Shown here: piece by piece, positions 20,974 to 32,710 of the stretch
Layout of the letters: each line of letters starts with the position of its first letter
Position numbering within the stretch: the first letter of the stretch is position 1
NCBI GenBank assembly: GCA_010909165.1
Contig: MU008157.1
Coordinates: 248,001 to 312,000 of the forward strand
From: Anthoceros angustus
Lineage: Eukaryota; Streptophyta; Anthocerotopsida; Anthocerotales; Anthocerotaceae
Direction of reading: 5' to 3'
Length of the DNA: 64,000 nucleotides
Position numbers and translations under genes: made by a program
Notes under the pieces: generated by a model
Database searches by the model: none
What the model was told of the DNA's origin: nothing
Seen by the model: the letters and a program-made list of their open reading frames with translations, nothing else

Positions 20974-23562
20974 TGGAAGACCACATGTGAACTAACCCCG
21001 CCTCAAGTGTCAGGAACGATTTTTTTGTTTTGGTGTGTTAGAATAGCAGAGTGCTTTGAGAATCGCCCCAGTCGTCTTTTATACGGAATGGTCCTTGGCC
21101 CTTGGAGATAATAATAATTTTTCGACTTAGGTTTGACCCAGGGTGGGTAGAAATAGAGTCCTTGGGTATTGGGAATTTTAGAATAAAAGGTGTCTATATA
21201 TGCTAGGATGCTCACAATATGCCAGCTTGTGTAGTCAAGGGGTGGTGGCTAGTTCCACCACGGTGGCCGAGAAACGGACGCATGCACTGTGGGGAATTTA
21301 CAACCCTAGTGGCGGAGCGGACCAACTACCGGAGCGAATCGGGAGAAGGCACACCCAAGATCACGCGAGGTCGCGACTTTCCGTGAGGGGCACGGAGCGA
21401 GCCGCAAGAAGAGGGGCGCCACACCACGACGCCAGCCACCGCCTCACTGCGGCAGGAGGAAAGGCGCGCGACGATCGTATCAGCGGGCGGGCGGGCGGAG
21501 GAGAGAAATCGGGCCGCAAGTTCGCGAGGAGGCGGAGCGCGCGAGGTCGATTTTTTTTCTCTTCTCACCGTATCCGCAGGGTAGTCGAGGTTTTGTTTTG
21601 GGAGACAACGAGAGAAGGAGATGGCGCCCGAGCCGTCACTCACGCAAGGGCCCAACATGGACCATCGGAAAGTGAGAGCCGTGCGTGAGCCGGGTCTCAA
21701 GTTCATGGAGAAGAAATGGTGCACGATACCGCATTGGTGCAAGAGTGCGCCCGCAATTAAGGACCAAGTCGCAAGAGGGTGACGCGAGGAAAAGGCCGCA
21801 GAACTGGATTTGGCCTCTTCGAAAGCATGGGCGAAGCATCGAGGATGGGAGCTTGGTGATTGACCTCAAATAAAGAAGACTTTGAAAGCAGCCGCCGCTA
21901 CCATGAAGCCTCGGGAAGTGAGTGAACAATGGTCGGGTGACTCGCCAACTCGTGGTTCACAGGTGGATTGGCCAAATGGATTTTGTGCTTCCTACGTAAC
22001 CGAAGTCGGATCATATGGCGGATCACTTCTTGGTTTTTCTTCACGAGGTGGTCAAGGGTACACAAATTGATTGGGGAGGATGATTTTCGAAAGAGCCTGG
22101 AGGAGAAGGCGAATTTACTCTTCTTCCTCGGCCCTCCTTGATTTCGCTTTTCCGATTCATGTATTTGCATTGTGTTTAACGAGTTGAAGTCGCGGTCCGC
22201 CCGCATGGTTGGAAGCCGGCCGTGAACTCAAGGTAGAAGAGGAGGAATTGAAGGAGGATTCAAAGATTCCAGTAGCTGGGAGTGCGCCCCGGAAGGTTCC
22301 CAAGAGGAGGGGAAGTTTCCAAGGCAAAGCGAAGGCACAACCGAAGGGATGCCAGGACATGCAGCGTGCAGGCATGGAGGGAGGAGCACACGGTATGGTT
22401 GTCCAAACAGGAGGAGCGGACAATGGACATAGAGGACACGCCACGCCCGCTGGAAGGCGCGAGGGAAATTCAGCAAGGAGAGCGAGGTGGAGGTTGTGGG
22501 GAAAATCGCTGCAGGCGAGGTCAAGAGCGAGAGGGGTCCCCATGGGCCGTGGCGAGGCAAAGAATCGCGAGGCGGCAGCTGATTTTAGGAGAGTCGCGAT
22601 AGCCTAGGACCGGGTTTTTTCGTAGAGGATAGGGAGTTCCATCACCAGAGTCATGTTGCTTAGATTGGTAAGGCGCCGTGGTAGGAGCTACAATTTTAGA
22701 CACTAAAGAGAAGTGAGTGTTGGACCACGCCAGATGTATAAGAGACCCTTTGGTGTCTCTCAAGGCGACGATTTCGTGTGAACTTCCGTATCGAACCGCC
22801 GAGTGGGGTTGATTGAGACGCCCGCAAGATCAAACGGGGCACCGCCTTCGTCACAAGAAGGCCGGAAGATCTCGGATGGTCGAGAGAGTGGCCAAGCTCC
22901 ACGCCTGGGTAACGGAAGGCCACGAAAAGAGGTAGGATGCCGCGGACGGCCGAGGCGGAAGCCGAAGGCGAATCGCCCAAGCACCGACCGGGTTTCTTCC
23001 TCTTTCCAAGCCTGCCACTGGTGTGTTCATTCCATGAGAGGGGTCTGTGGCCCAAGGAGGGTCTGTGGCCCAAGGGAAGGGGTCTGTGGCCCGTGAGACG
23101 AGAGAGAGTTCATTGGAAGGGAAAGGTTCCGGAGGAGTAGTTGTGTGGAGGGATTGTGAGAGCGTGAGGGAAAATCGAAACGCAGGGGGGAGGAAGCGGT
23201 GGTAGGATCGCAAATTTTAAGTAAGGTGAGGCGATATAGGTGTCCCATAGCCCCTAGGTCCGTGTTAGAGAAGTCGATTAATAGACTCGAAGGCGGCGGG
23301 CTGTGGGGCCGCCTGGCAACCGCCACGGTGGCCGAGTCTACCACGTGGTGGGGCCCGCCGGCCGAACCGCCACGGTGGCCGAGTCACCACTGGTGGGTTT
23401 GGGCAGCCGGAGAAGGTGAGGTAGCGCGACGGGGTGTCTAGAATCCATAGATTTAGCACACCTTGACACAACACCATTCCCTTGGGATCGAATCCTAGGA
23501 CTATAACGACATAGAGGGTAAATGTGGCCTCTTTGCGCCTTCGATGCAAAACCCATTCCACA
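20974..23562 (+). repeat. 5' LTR of the gypsy element
   Basis: About 2589 bases, beginning TGGAAGACCACATGTGAAC and ending CCCATTCCACA. It matches 29337-31941 throughout. A hand comparison of the first 190 bases or so shows about nine length differences against about four clear substitutions. Frames inside are not coding. Confidence 0.9.
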
Positions 23563-23565
23563 TTT

Positions 23566-23580
23566 TGGCGCTGCCGGGAA
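23566..23580 (+). promoter_or_regulatory. Primer binding site, tRNA-Asp type (imperfect)
   Basis: Immediately after the LTR the sequence is TTTTGGCGCTGCCGGGAA. Plant Athila/Tat-type elements usually have TGGCGCCGTTGCCGGGG here, complementary to the 3' end of tRNA-Asp. This copy lacks a few internal bases of that match (CGTT reduced to T, and one G). It therefore either has a defective primer site or reflects an indel error. Confidence 0.65.
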
Positions 23581-24044
23581 TGAAACTAAGGTTATAGGGG
23601 ACTAACCATAGCTTAGGTGTCTAGTTTTGGAGTGTATCTAGTTAGGTAGATGGATGCCACGGTTGAGAGGGTTCGAGTCAAGTCGGACGGAAGGCCACGA
23701 GAAGCGACAACGCCAAGCACCGGAAGGAAAAGGGTTGCAAAACCGCGAGTTGAGGAGGGTCCAGGAAGACGCACCCGCTGGAAGGAGAAGGAGGTAAGCA
23801 ACTGTGGACGGGGTCCGATCTTGTTGGAGCAAGATCCCCAACCTCGGACTTGGACGAGGTACCACCGCCAAGGAACCTCGGACCAATTCCATCCACCGAC
23901 CTCTTCCAAAAGTGTGCGATCGTTGGAGATCAATCGACTCCAGAACCGTTGTTGGACCAACCACGCCGAATCGAACGATAGTCATGACCACCACCACACG
24001 TGGTGGTCACCACCAAGCAACCTTATCCTCAGTATGGAGAGGGA

Positions 24045-25200
24045 AGGGGTATGAAGACCGATGAATTTGTTGAGCGCTTTGAGCGACATTTGCAAACCAG
24101 AAGCGGAGATGCACACAGATTCATTGTTCTACTGGAGTTCTTCGGGGGTCCAAATAAGTGGTATAGGCGCGAATACCTCAAGTCACCCACACCTCCAAAG
24201 AACCTATGAAGAATTAAAACCGCCTGTGAAAGGTTCAGGGGCTTGACGAGGGATACGTGTTGTCCAAGCTTGAAAAGCTGCAGAGAGGAAAGAAGGAAAC
24301 CTTGCGCGTATGTGGAGAGGTTTCGCCCACGCGATCAAGTGGCCCTCACTGAGTTGCAGCAATACGGTGGTTCGCTAAAGGCCCGGGTTCTAAGATGGGG
24401 AGACACGAAGGTTACAAGCGGAGAAGAATTTGGGCAAGGCTATCAAGGCGGCGCTAAACTATGAGGAATCCAACCCGCAAGGGAGGAGGAAGGCTAAGAA
24501 GGAGAAGAAGAAGCCAGATGAAAAAGAAGGGATCCTCATCCTCCTCAAGGAAGTTCATCGTGAAGAAAGCTCCACGTAAGATTCCATGAAAGTTCCTGAG
24601 GAGGAAACGAGTGACAGTGGAGGAAGCGCCATCGATGAGGAGCGCCAAATGGAAAAAGAAAATGAAGGGTCGTGCACGGACAACAAGGAGGGCAAGGGCA
24701 AAACAGAGGCGATGTACGAAGGACGCAGGAACAAGGAGGATGAGAAGCCAAGAAAGTAGAACAACAGGGAACAAGATGGAGGAGATGATGGCAAAATTCG
24801 AAATTCCATCTTAATGCGGTCAAGGAACATGAGAGGCGGAGAGTCACACGAACCCACGAGCCAACCTCTTCGCTCAACGGTGGGCAGTGGGACACTCCAA
24901 AGCTAATTGTCCGACGACAAGGGTACACCGCCGGGATATGAGGAAGAGGAGGAAGAGGGTCCGGTGGAAGATACATACGATCCGGAGGTTCACCAACCCA
25001 AGTGTACCCAAAGACCATGTACCCGCCACGTAATTCCACGGGTAGGCGTCAGAATCACCGGTAACAATCCAATGGGTACCGCCTCTTGTGCTATAATTGT
25101 CAACCTTGGACACTATACATGCCCTTATCCAACTCGCCAAGGCAATGGAGATTTTGATAAACTATGTCAAGATTGTAGCAGCAGGGCATTTGGCTGAAGT
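24045..25200 (+). pseudogene. Gypsy gag with two broken zinc knuckles
   Basis: The gag body starts around 24045 (TDEFVERFERHLQTRSGDAH) and continues in shifting frames through a lysine/glutamate-rich part to about 24.8 kb. At 25086-25130 the letters for CYNC, GHYTCP appear as a CCHC knuckle with GGT lost from the middle. At about 25165-25200 CQDCSSR followed by HLAEVC forms a second CCHC knuckle with two bases missing. Gag packages the element RNA; the knuckles bind it. No single frame spans the gene as it stands. Confidence 0.7.
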
Positions 25201-26089
25201 GTGCTCGCCAAAGCCCCGTAAAGACGGTGAGGATCGCAGCCCACCCGAACGGAGTTCACAACCAACCCAAGTCCTGTCCGCCATGCATGTTGAGGACGCA
25301 CTTATGGCGGTATGGGAGGATGCCGAGATTGGAACCCCGAGGAGCTTGGAGGGATTAGAGAGGAAGCGATTATTATGGGGAAGCCTCCGCCATGGTCGTA
25401 GAACAAGGAGCACAAAAGCAAAAGAGAGGCGACGGGGAAAAAAGAAGAAAGGAGGCGGATACGACCACGGATCGATGAGGGAGAGAGTGTCGCCACCATG
25501 GGGGAAATACCAACACCGGAACGCTTGGCCAAAGACAGAAAACAAGTCCCGCAGTGACTTGGCGGATGGACCATATGTGCAAAAGAGTGATGCACGAGAC
25601 TTGAGTGTTCCAGCGGAAAGGTGAATGAAGGTCACGAAAGCAAGGGGGTGGAACCACCGATTTCAGAGAGAGTTACCGAACCGGAGTTAGGGTTTCCACC
25701 GACGGACGGGGTGAAGTCATGGATATGATACAAGAAGAATTGGCAAGGAGGCTACGGGGAAAAGGCGGGGTGTCGATTTCCACCACCCTGTGGGAGTCCA
25801 CCACCCCACCGGAAGGGCCACCGTACCCAAGTCATGACGAACCGGAACCCAACCAACCAAACTCGGATGGTAGAGGTGCGGCCACCGCTTTTCAATCTCG
25901 CCGAGGCCATCATGGACCAACATTTCATGATCACATTCGGACAACTCCTCCGAGACAATCCATGTATAGGCAATGATCGAGGGCGTTAAAAGAGGCGCAA
26001 CCCAAAAGAGGCGCAATGTTCCTATACGGCCTCAGCCATGTGAACTTGGTATCCATGGTGGATCAAGGCCCACCAACCTGTGGAAATTT

Positions 26090-26200
26090 CGGATGTGTCA
26101 TCAAAGGAGTGCCTCTCGACACGGGTGGGTGTAAATATTATGATGTAAGACACGGCTAGGAAATTGGGCTTGGATATTGAACATACTACCAAGGTTTTAT
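26090..26200 (+). pseudogene. Gypsy aspartic protease remnant
   Basis: The segment reads CVIKGVPLDTGG followed by degraded letters and then RKLGL-like coding. The expected motif in this family is an I-D-T-G-A-x-x-N pattern. The DTG catalytic triplet is visible at about 26136-26144, with indels on both sides. Confidence 0.6.
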
Positions 26201-27024
26201 AGGCGACATGTCCGTAATGGTGCCGGGAACCGACAGGTGCTAACGACCATTGGAACCATCCCTACTTGATGGATTATGTAGTCATCCAAAGAAAATCGCC
26301 AGGTACGACGCCCTAATTGGCCGAACATGGATGTACGATCGCAATGCACGCCTCAAGTGAAGGAAGTCGGTTTTAAACCGCTGGAATGGGATCCCAAGAC
26401 CAAGGAGGAAGGATGTGCCTATCGTGGAGTAAGGACATGTATGTGTGAAACTCCAATCAAAACAAGGGTACACTCGGCAGAGGACACGTCCGGGAGATGC
26501 AAGAGGAAGATAGGTTCGTCGCACACATCTCATGGTCGATGAGGAGCGGACTAGCAGAGATATCCCATATACAATTAACCCGAGGGTCGTTACGGGTAAC
26601 CGCCGAATGCTCGGAAGGGGTCCGCGGATTCAACAGCAGTGGAGAAAGCCGGAGGAGGCGCCACGCAGCTTCACGCCGGAGGATTTGTTTAGGGAATGGG
26701 GCATGAGAGAAGAGGAACCGGAGCCAAGAAGGATTCGGGTTAGCACCGCACCGTGAGAGCGCGAGTGGTACAGCCGATGAAGTCAAGGACGTTGAGGTTC
26801 TTCCGAAGGTGCTCAAATTCTCCGAACAATGGATGCGGCGTTGGAGGAAGGAATGAAGCAACCGCTAATTTATCGATGTTTTCGCCTTCGAGGTAAGACA
26901 TGAAGGGATCCCCAAAGAATGGGCGAGCATAGGATTGACTGGAACCGTGAGCAATCCGAAGGATTCCACAAGACAAGTTAAACCAAGTACTCCTCAAGGT
27001 AAAGGATCGCTTGGAGATGTACCT

Positions 27025-27430
27025 CAAGGACGTGATCTATCCTATAGTCAATACCGAATGGGTGGCTCCAATAGTGGTAGTACCTAAGAGGCGCCTGTGC
27101 AAAATCCGTTTTGTCGGAGAAGGTTGAATAAGGTCACCAAGAAGGATCACTTTCCGCTACCCTTCATCGATAATATCCTCGGATCCGTCGCAGTGTAATG
27201 GCGATTCATTCCTAGACGGGTCGGTATAATCACCGCACCTTAGGGAGAGCGATTGGCCTCGACCGCTTTTACAACCGACTGGGGACATATGCTTACAAGC
27301 GCAGCATTTGGGTTGACGGAGCACCGGGTCCTTCATGCGCGAGCCATCGTCAAAATTTTCAAGGACTTCCTCGCGACTTTATGGAAGTTTTCCGGACGAC
27401 TTCACAGATTCGGGCCGCAAGGACCATGCC
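27025..27430 (+). pseudogene. Gypsy reverse transcriptase, N-terminal half
   Basis: Recognisable in order but in different frames: TEWVAPIVVVPK, RLNKVTKKDHFPLPFIDNIL, FLDG, TAFTTDWG and FGLTGAPGTFMRA. These are the fingers and palm start of a gypsy reverse transcriptase. Short deletions remove single bases or CAG-like triplets between conserved words (for example between FLDG and TIAP). The catalytic YxDD region should follow near 27.35-27.4 kb but could not be read cleanly. Confidence 0.8.
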
Positions 27431-27829
27431 GCACCTCCGAAGTGCTCGAGCGCCGAGCAACGCAATTATGCTCGCATCCGTAAAAGTGCTACCATGTCGA
27501 GGAATTCGCTAGGGGCATCGAATTTCAAGCCGAGGTATAGAAGTAGATCCGGACAAGGTAAAGGTCATCGCCACCCTTAGAGCACCAATAACGCTAAAAG
27601 GAACTCCGCGGGTTCCCGGGATGGTCGGGTATTATAGACGCTTGCTCCAAATTTCGCCAAGCGGCCCCACTAACGAGCTTGTTAAGGAAGGATCAATGGG
27701 AGTGACGCAACGGAGGAAGCATTTCGTGACTTACGCACCACATCGCCAGCCCCACGCTAAAAGGACCGGATCGAGTAAGAAGTTCCACGCTGCTGATGTT
27801 TCAAAGATTTGCAATTGGGTCCCTTAGCC

Positions 27830-28070
27830 GGATGAGAAGAAGAAGGATTTTCCGATCTACTATGCGGAGACAACTAACGGACGCGGAGCAAAAGTATACC
27901 ACCACGGAGCGCCAAGCATCGGAATGGTTTACTCGTGAAATTCATACCTCCTCTCGTATGAATTTGTGTTCCATGTTGACCACTTTGCCTTGAAACACCT
28001 TGTGAATAAACCGACCTTTCGGACGATAGCACGGATCTTGCCGTGAGTTTACCTTCACAAAGGGAAACGA
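27830..28070 (+). pseudogene. Gypsy RNase H remnant
   Basis: The segment encodes IYYA, then RQLTDAEQKYTTTERQA and an FVFHVDHFALKHLVNKP-like string across two frame changes. This is the C-terminal part of the RNase H domain that degrades the RNA strand during reverse transcription. Its order between reverse transcriptase and integrase is normal. Confidence 0.75.
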
Positions 28071-28479
28071 GAGAGGGTAGGAAGCATATCAATGCCGACT
28101 TCATATCTCGATTGAAAACAGGAAAGGTGGAAAACCACCGTGAAGACGACTTTTCCGATGAGACATCGTCATAGGAGTTGCAAACCAACGAAGCGGTTCG
28201 AAGGAGGGAGCCAAGATCGATTGAGAAGGGAGGGTTTTCAAGACCAACATATCGGAGATATACGATTATCTTGGCAGGCCAAATTCCTCCACATCTATCC
28301 AAGACATGATTCAGCGTTTGTCCACTACTCCGCACCATTCACACGGCACAATATGAATTTATACCGAGTCATCCGGACGGGTGGAGCGGTTATGGGTACG
28401 CATCGTGTGAGCGGAGTCCCGAGCTCTTTACACGAAGAAGAGGGGAGGTCATTATGCCGCCGCATGTCACATGAAAAAT

Positions 28480-29205
28480 TTTGAGGTGGCTATTGGTGGC
28501 CTACAATGTACAAGGATGCCGTGGAGTTCGTGAAGCACCGTGACGCTTGCCAAAGGGTCGGCAACAAGAACAACCCAATGGCCCCTTGTCCCCATACTTG
28601 CACCGCACCATTCGAGAAATGGGGAATCGATTTTGTCGGTCCTATCCACAAAACCAAGGCTCGCCAAAACCAATACATCCCGTGTACAGACATCGCACGG
28701 ATGGTAGAAGCACTGTAGATCGGGCCGCAGATTCGCGACGTCAGAGCATTCCGTCGAGCAAATCACCGATATGGTCCACGCTACTGAAAAGCCAATGGCC
28801 GGAAAAGGCAAATTGTTGTGCAAGATCCAACTCATCGCGTATGATCGATATGAAATCGATTCAAGACTGGGCGCATTGACCGCCGGAAAAGGTGACAACG
28901 CAAAGAAACCCGTATTATCTTACTTACGGCATTCACTGTCATGCCAATAGAATTCAAGTTCCCAGAGAATACAGGAACCAAGTCGAATGCTGGAGGAAAG
29001 TCATTGGAAAGGTTGGTGGGTTTCAGACGACACACGGAGGATGAGAACAAGCCTCCAAGTTATGCGGATGTCCAAGACAGGAGGAAGGAGTGGCACGACA
29101 AGAGATTGAAGCGTCAAGAATACGTTGTTCCGGGATCCGCTTTACTATATAACCGATACATGCATTTCCGTAAATTACATCTCGATGGATGGGGCCCTTC
29201 GTAGT
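28480..29205 (+). pseudogene. Gypsy integrase remnant
   Basis: Visible words are WWPTMYKDAVEFVKHRDACQ (zinc-binding part; the first Cys of the CxxC pair is replaced by Arg), APFEKWGIDFVGPIHKT (start of the catalytic core), then FRRHTEDENKPPSYADVQ and RRKEWHDKRLKRQEYVVPGS from the C-terminal part. Several frame changes interrupt it. No chromodomain is visible, which fits a non-chromovirus lineage. Confidence 0.8.
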
Positions 29206-29320
29206 TTCGTAAGTTACAACGGATCAATTCAACTCAAGATTTTAGTGGCTCACCCTTGCCAACGCGCCAACGGTTGGCGGGTCAAGAAATATTACCAATA
29301 AGTTGGCGAGGACGCCAACA

Positions 29321-29334
29321 AATGAGAAGGGGAG
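29321..29334 (+). promoter_or_regulatory. Polypurine tract of the gypsy element
   Basis: AATGAGAAGGGGAG directly precedes the 3' LTR. All bases but one are purines, as expected for the primer of plus-strand synthesis. Confidence 0.75.
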
Positions 29335-29336
29335 TA

Positions 29337-31941
29337 TGTGAAGACCACATGTGAACTAACCCCGCTCTCAAGTGTCGGTGAACGATTTTTTTGTTTTGAA
29401 TAGAGTGCTTTGAGAATCGTCTCGAGTCGTCTTTTATACGGAATGGTCCTTGGCCCTTGGAGATAATAATTTTTCGACCCTTAGGTTTGACCCCGAGGGT
29501 GGGGGAAATAGAGTCCTTGGGTATTGGGAATTTTAGAATAAAAGGTGTCTATATATGCTAGGGATGCTCACAATATGCCAGCTTGAGTAGTCAAGGGTGG
29601 TGGCTAGTTCCACCACGGTGGCCGAAAACGGACGCATGCACTGTGGAATTTACAACCCTAGTGGCGGAGCGGACTACCACGGAGAATCGGGAGAAGGCAC
29701 ACCCAAGACCGAGGTCGCGACTTTCCGTGAGGGGCAGGGAGAGCGAAGAGGGGCGCCACAGTACCACGACGCCAGCCAAATCACCGCCTCGCGGAAGGCG
29801 CCCGATCAGGCGAGCGGCGGGCGGGCGGAGGAGAGAAATCGCCGCAAGTTCGCGAGGAGGCGTGGAAGGAGCGCGCGAGGGGCTCGATTTTTTTTTTCTC
29901 TTCCGACCGTGGATCTGGGTAGTCGAGGTTTTGTTTTGGGAGACAACGAGAGAAGGAGATGGCGCCCAGCCGCGGCCGAAATCTCACTCACGCAGCGGCC
30001 CAACATGGACCATCGGAAAGTGAGAGCGGCACTGTGCAGAGCCGGGTCTCAAGTTCATGGAGAAGAAATGGTGCTGATGGCATTGGTGCAAGAGTGCGCC
30101 GGCAATTAAGGACCAAGTCGCAAGAGGGTGACGCGAGGAAAAGGCCGCAGAACTGGATTTGGCCTCTTCGAGCGGGGCGAGAAGCATCGAGGATGGGAGC
30201 TTGGTGATTGACCTCAAAAGAAGACCTTGAAAGCCGCAGCCCGCGCCATGAAGCCCGGGAAGTGAGAGTGAACAATGGTCGGGTGACTCGCCAACTCGTG
30301 TTCACAATGTGGGATTGGCCAAATGGATTTTGTGTTCCTACGTAACCGGAAGCCGGATCATATGGCGGATCACTTCTTGGTTTTTCTTCACGAGGTGGTC
30401 AAGGGTACACAAATTGATTGGGGGAGGATGATTTTCGAAAGAGCCTGTGAGGAGAAGGCGAATTTACTCTTCTTCCCTCGGCCCTCCTTGATTTCGCCTT
30501 TTCCGATTCATGTATTTGCGCATTCCGGTGTTTAACGGAGTTGAAGTCGTGTCCGCCTGCATGGTTGGAAGCCGGCCAGAACTCAAGGTAGAAGAGGAGG
30601 AATTGAAGGAGGATTCGGCAAGGATTCCAGAAGCTTGGGAGTGCGCTCGGAAGGTTCGGAAGAGGGAGGAAGTTTCAAGGGTAAGAAGCGAAGGGGCGCA
30701 ACCTCAAGTGGATCGGAAGGCGAGGCGAGGCAGGCATGGAGGGAGGAGCACAGATGGTTGTCCAAATGAGGAGGAGCGGACAATGGACATAGAGGACACA
30801 AAGGCCACGCCCGCTGGAAGGCGCGAGGGAAATTCAGGCAGTGAGAGCGAGGTGGAGGTTGTGGGGGAAAATCGCTCGGATCAGAGGCGAGGCCGAAGAG
30901 CGAGAGGGGTCCCCATGGGCCGTAGGGCGAGGCAGCAATCGCGGAGGCGGCAGCGCTGATTTTAGGGGAGTCGCGATAGCCTAGGACCGGGTTTTTCGGG
31001 CGAGAGGATAGGGAGTTCCATCACCAGAGTCATGGTTGCTTAGATTGGTAAGGCGCCGTGGTAGGAGCTACAATTTTAGACACTAAAGAGAAGTGAGCTG
31101 TTGGACCACGATGTGTATAAGAGACCCTCCGGTGTCTCTCAAGGCGACGATTTCGTGTGAACTTCCGTGTCGAACCGCCGAGTGGGGTTGATTGGAGACG
31201 CCCGTCAAGATCAAACGGAGCCCGGGCGCACCGCCTTCGGGTCACAAGAAGGCCGGAAGATCTCGGTGGTCGAGAGCGGAGTGGCCAAGCTCCACGCCTG
31301 TAACGGAAGGCATGCGCACCGAAAAGAGGTAGGATCGCCGCGGACGGCTGAGGCGGAACTGCTGGAAGGCGAATCGCCCAAGCACCGGGTTTCTTCCGAT
31401 CCTCTTTCCAACCGCCACTGTGTGTGTTCATTCTATGAGGGAGGGGTCTGTGTGGCCCAAGGAGAGGTCTGTGTGACCCAAGGGAAAAGGGGGTCTGTGT
31501 GGCCCGTGAGACGAGAGAGAGTTCATTAGGAAGGGGAAAGGTTCCTGAGGAGTAGTTGTGTGCTGGGAGGATTGTGAGAGCGATGAGGGAAAATGAAACG
31601 CTGAGGGGAGTGGAAAGGTAGGATCGCAGAAATTTCCAGAAGTAAGGTGGGGCGTCTTTAGGTGTCCGATAGCCCCTAGGTCCGTGTTAGAGAAGTCATG
31701 ATAGACTCGCGAAGGCGGCGTGTTGGGTGCTGGCCGAACTGCCACTGCGGTGGCCGAGTCCACCACGGTGGTGGGTTTGGGCAAGGTAGCCGGAGAAGGT
31801 GAGGTAGCGGCGACGGTGTCTAGAATCCATAGATTTAGCACACCTTGACACAACACCATTCCCTTGGGATCGAATCCTAGGACTATAACGACATAGAGGG
31901 TAAATGTGGCTTTGCGCCTTCGATGCAAAACCCATTCCACA
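29337..31941 (+). repeat. 3' LTR of the gypsy element
   Basis: About 2605 bases, starting TGTGAAGACCACATGTGAAC and ending CCCATTCCACA. It is collinear with the 5' LTR. Identical runs of 40-70 bases alternate with one- to twelve-base gaps in either copy. Confidence 0.9.
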
Positions 31942-32286
31942 TGGGACCGTGGAGGTCCCGAGGCCTACAACCGCCAAAGAGAGGAAGTAGGAGGAGTCGA
32001 CCGAGCCTCTCAAGGTGAAAGGAAGGTGGAAGCGCCGTGATGTGCCCTCTGTAATCTCGGACGCATGATCCTCAAATGGGTGATCGTCGGACCTCTCGAC
32101 AGAAAGGAAGGTGCACAAGATTATAGTCCACTCGAATATGCTGGGACCAAGGTGGACCACCTTGGAGACAATTTGCTGGTGTTCCTCCACGACCTCCAGA
32201 AAGGAAAACGCTGACTCAAGGGCGTAATAATTTTCGCCTGATCAACCATGTGAGGCTCGCAAGCTGAGGTGCGAGAAGCCACCTCC
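31942..32286. other. Flank between the gypsy and CACTA elements
   Basis: The 345 bases hold no recognised gene. They could be the right-hand continuation of the block interrupted at 20974. The last three bases (TCC, 32284-32286) are the left copy of the CACTA target duplication. Confidence 0.4.
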
Positions 32287-32710
32287 CACTACTAGGAAAA
32301 CGGGCCTTTTACTTTAGGTCGCTTTTTTAGAACAGTGGGAGATTTCTGTGCTCAAGTCGATTTACAACGGGCTTCATGGTTCATGGATTATTTTCAGTAT
32401 AGCCATTCGTGTTACCAGGAGCTCTAGTGTTTTACTACGGGTGTATTTAGCCAACGGCTATTCGATGACGTGGCATAACGAAAGCTACTTTACTACGAGG
32501 GCTCTCCGCTGCAACACGATAGATCCGACCAATGACTTTACAACAATGAATGTGCTTACAATAATCGAGTAAACACCATCACGCCTGCTTACAACGATTT
32601 TCTTTTACAACGCCCATGGTCTACTTACAATGGGAAGTGGTTTACAACGCATTGTCAAGTTTTACAACGGGCTTTTACAACGCACATACATACCTTACAA
32701 CAACACGCGG
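32287..32710. repeat. Left subterminal TTTACAACG array
   Basis: About ten copies of TTTACAACG or one-mismatch variants (TTACAACAA, TTACAATGG, TTTACTACGG) are spread over 420 bases next to the left terminal repeat. Confidence 0.8.

Larger units (their letters stand above)
20974..31941 (+). mobile_element. Full-length gypsy LTR retrotransposon, frameshifted
   Basis: Two long terminal repeats (20974-23562 and 29337-31941) enclose a plus-strand gag-pol region in the gypsy order: gag, zinc knuckles, protease, reverse transcriptase, RNase H, integrase. The tRNA-Asp-like primer site and the polypurine tract sit at the expected ends. The sequence after the 3' LTR (TGGGA) and that before the 5' LTR do not give a convincing 5-bp target duplication. 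The long LTRs and the TTTTGGCGC start resemble Athila/Tat-type plant elements, but the lineage needs a phylogeny. Nearly every domain is recognisable yet contains frameshifts, and the LTR copies differ mostly by indels. Confidence 0.9.

Noticed and set aside
21200-23000. Many frames over 100 codons in the gypsy LTRs
   Set aside because: They lie in LTRs, are not preserved between the two LTR copies, and have no recognisable domain.
20960-31946. TGAGA/TGGGA as target duplication of the gypsy element
   Set aside because: It needs a different LTR start from that supported by alignment and has one mismatch; left unproven.
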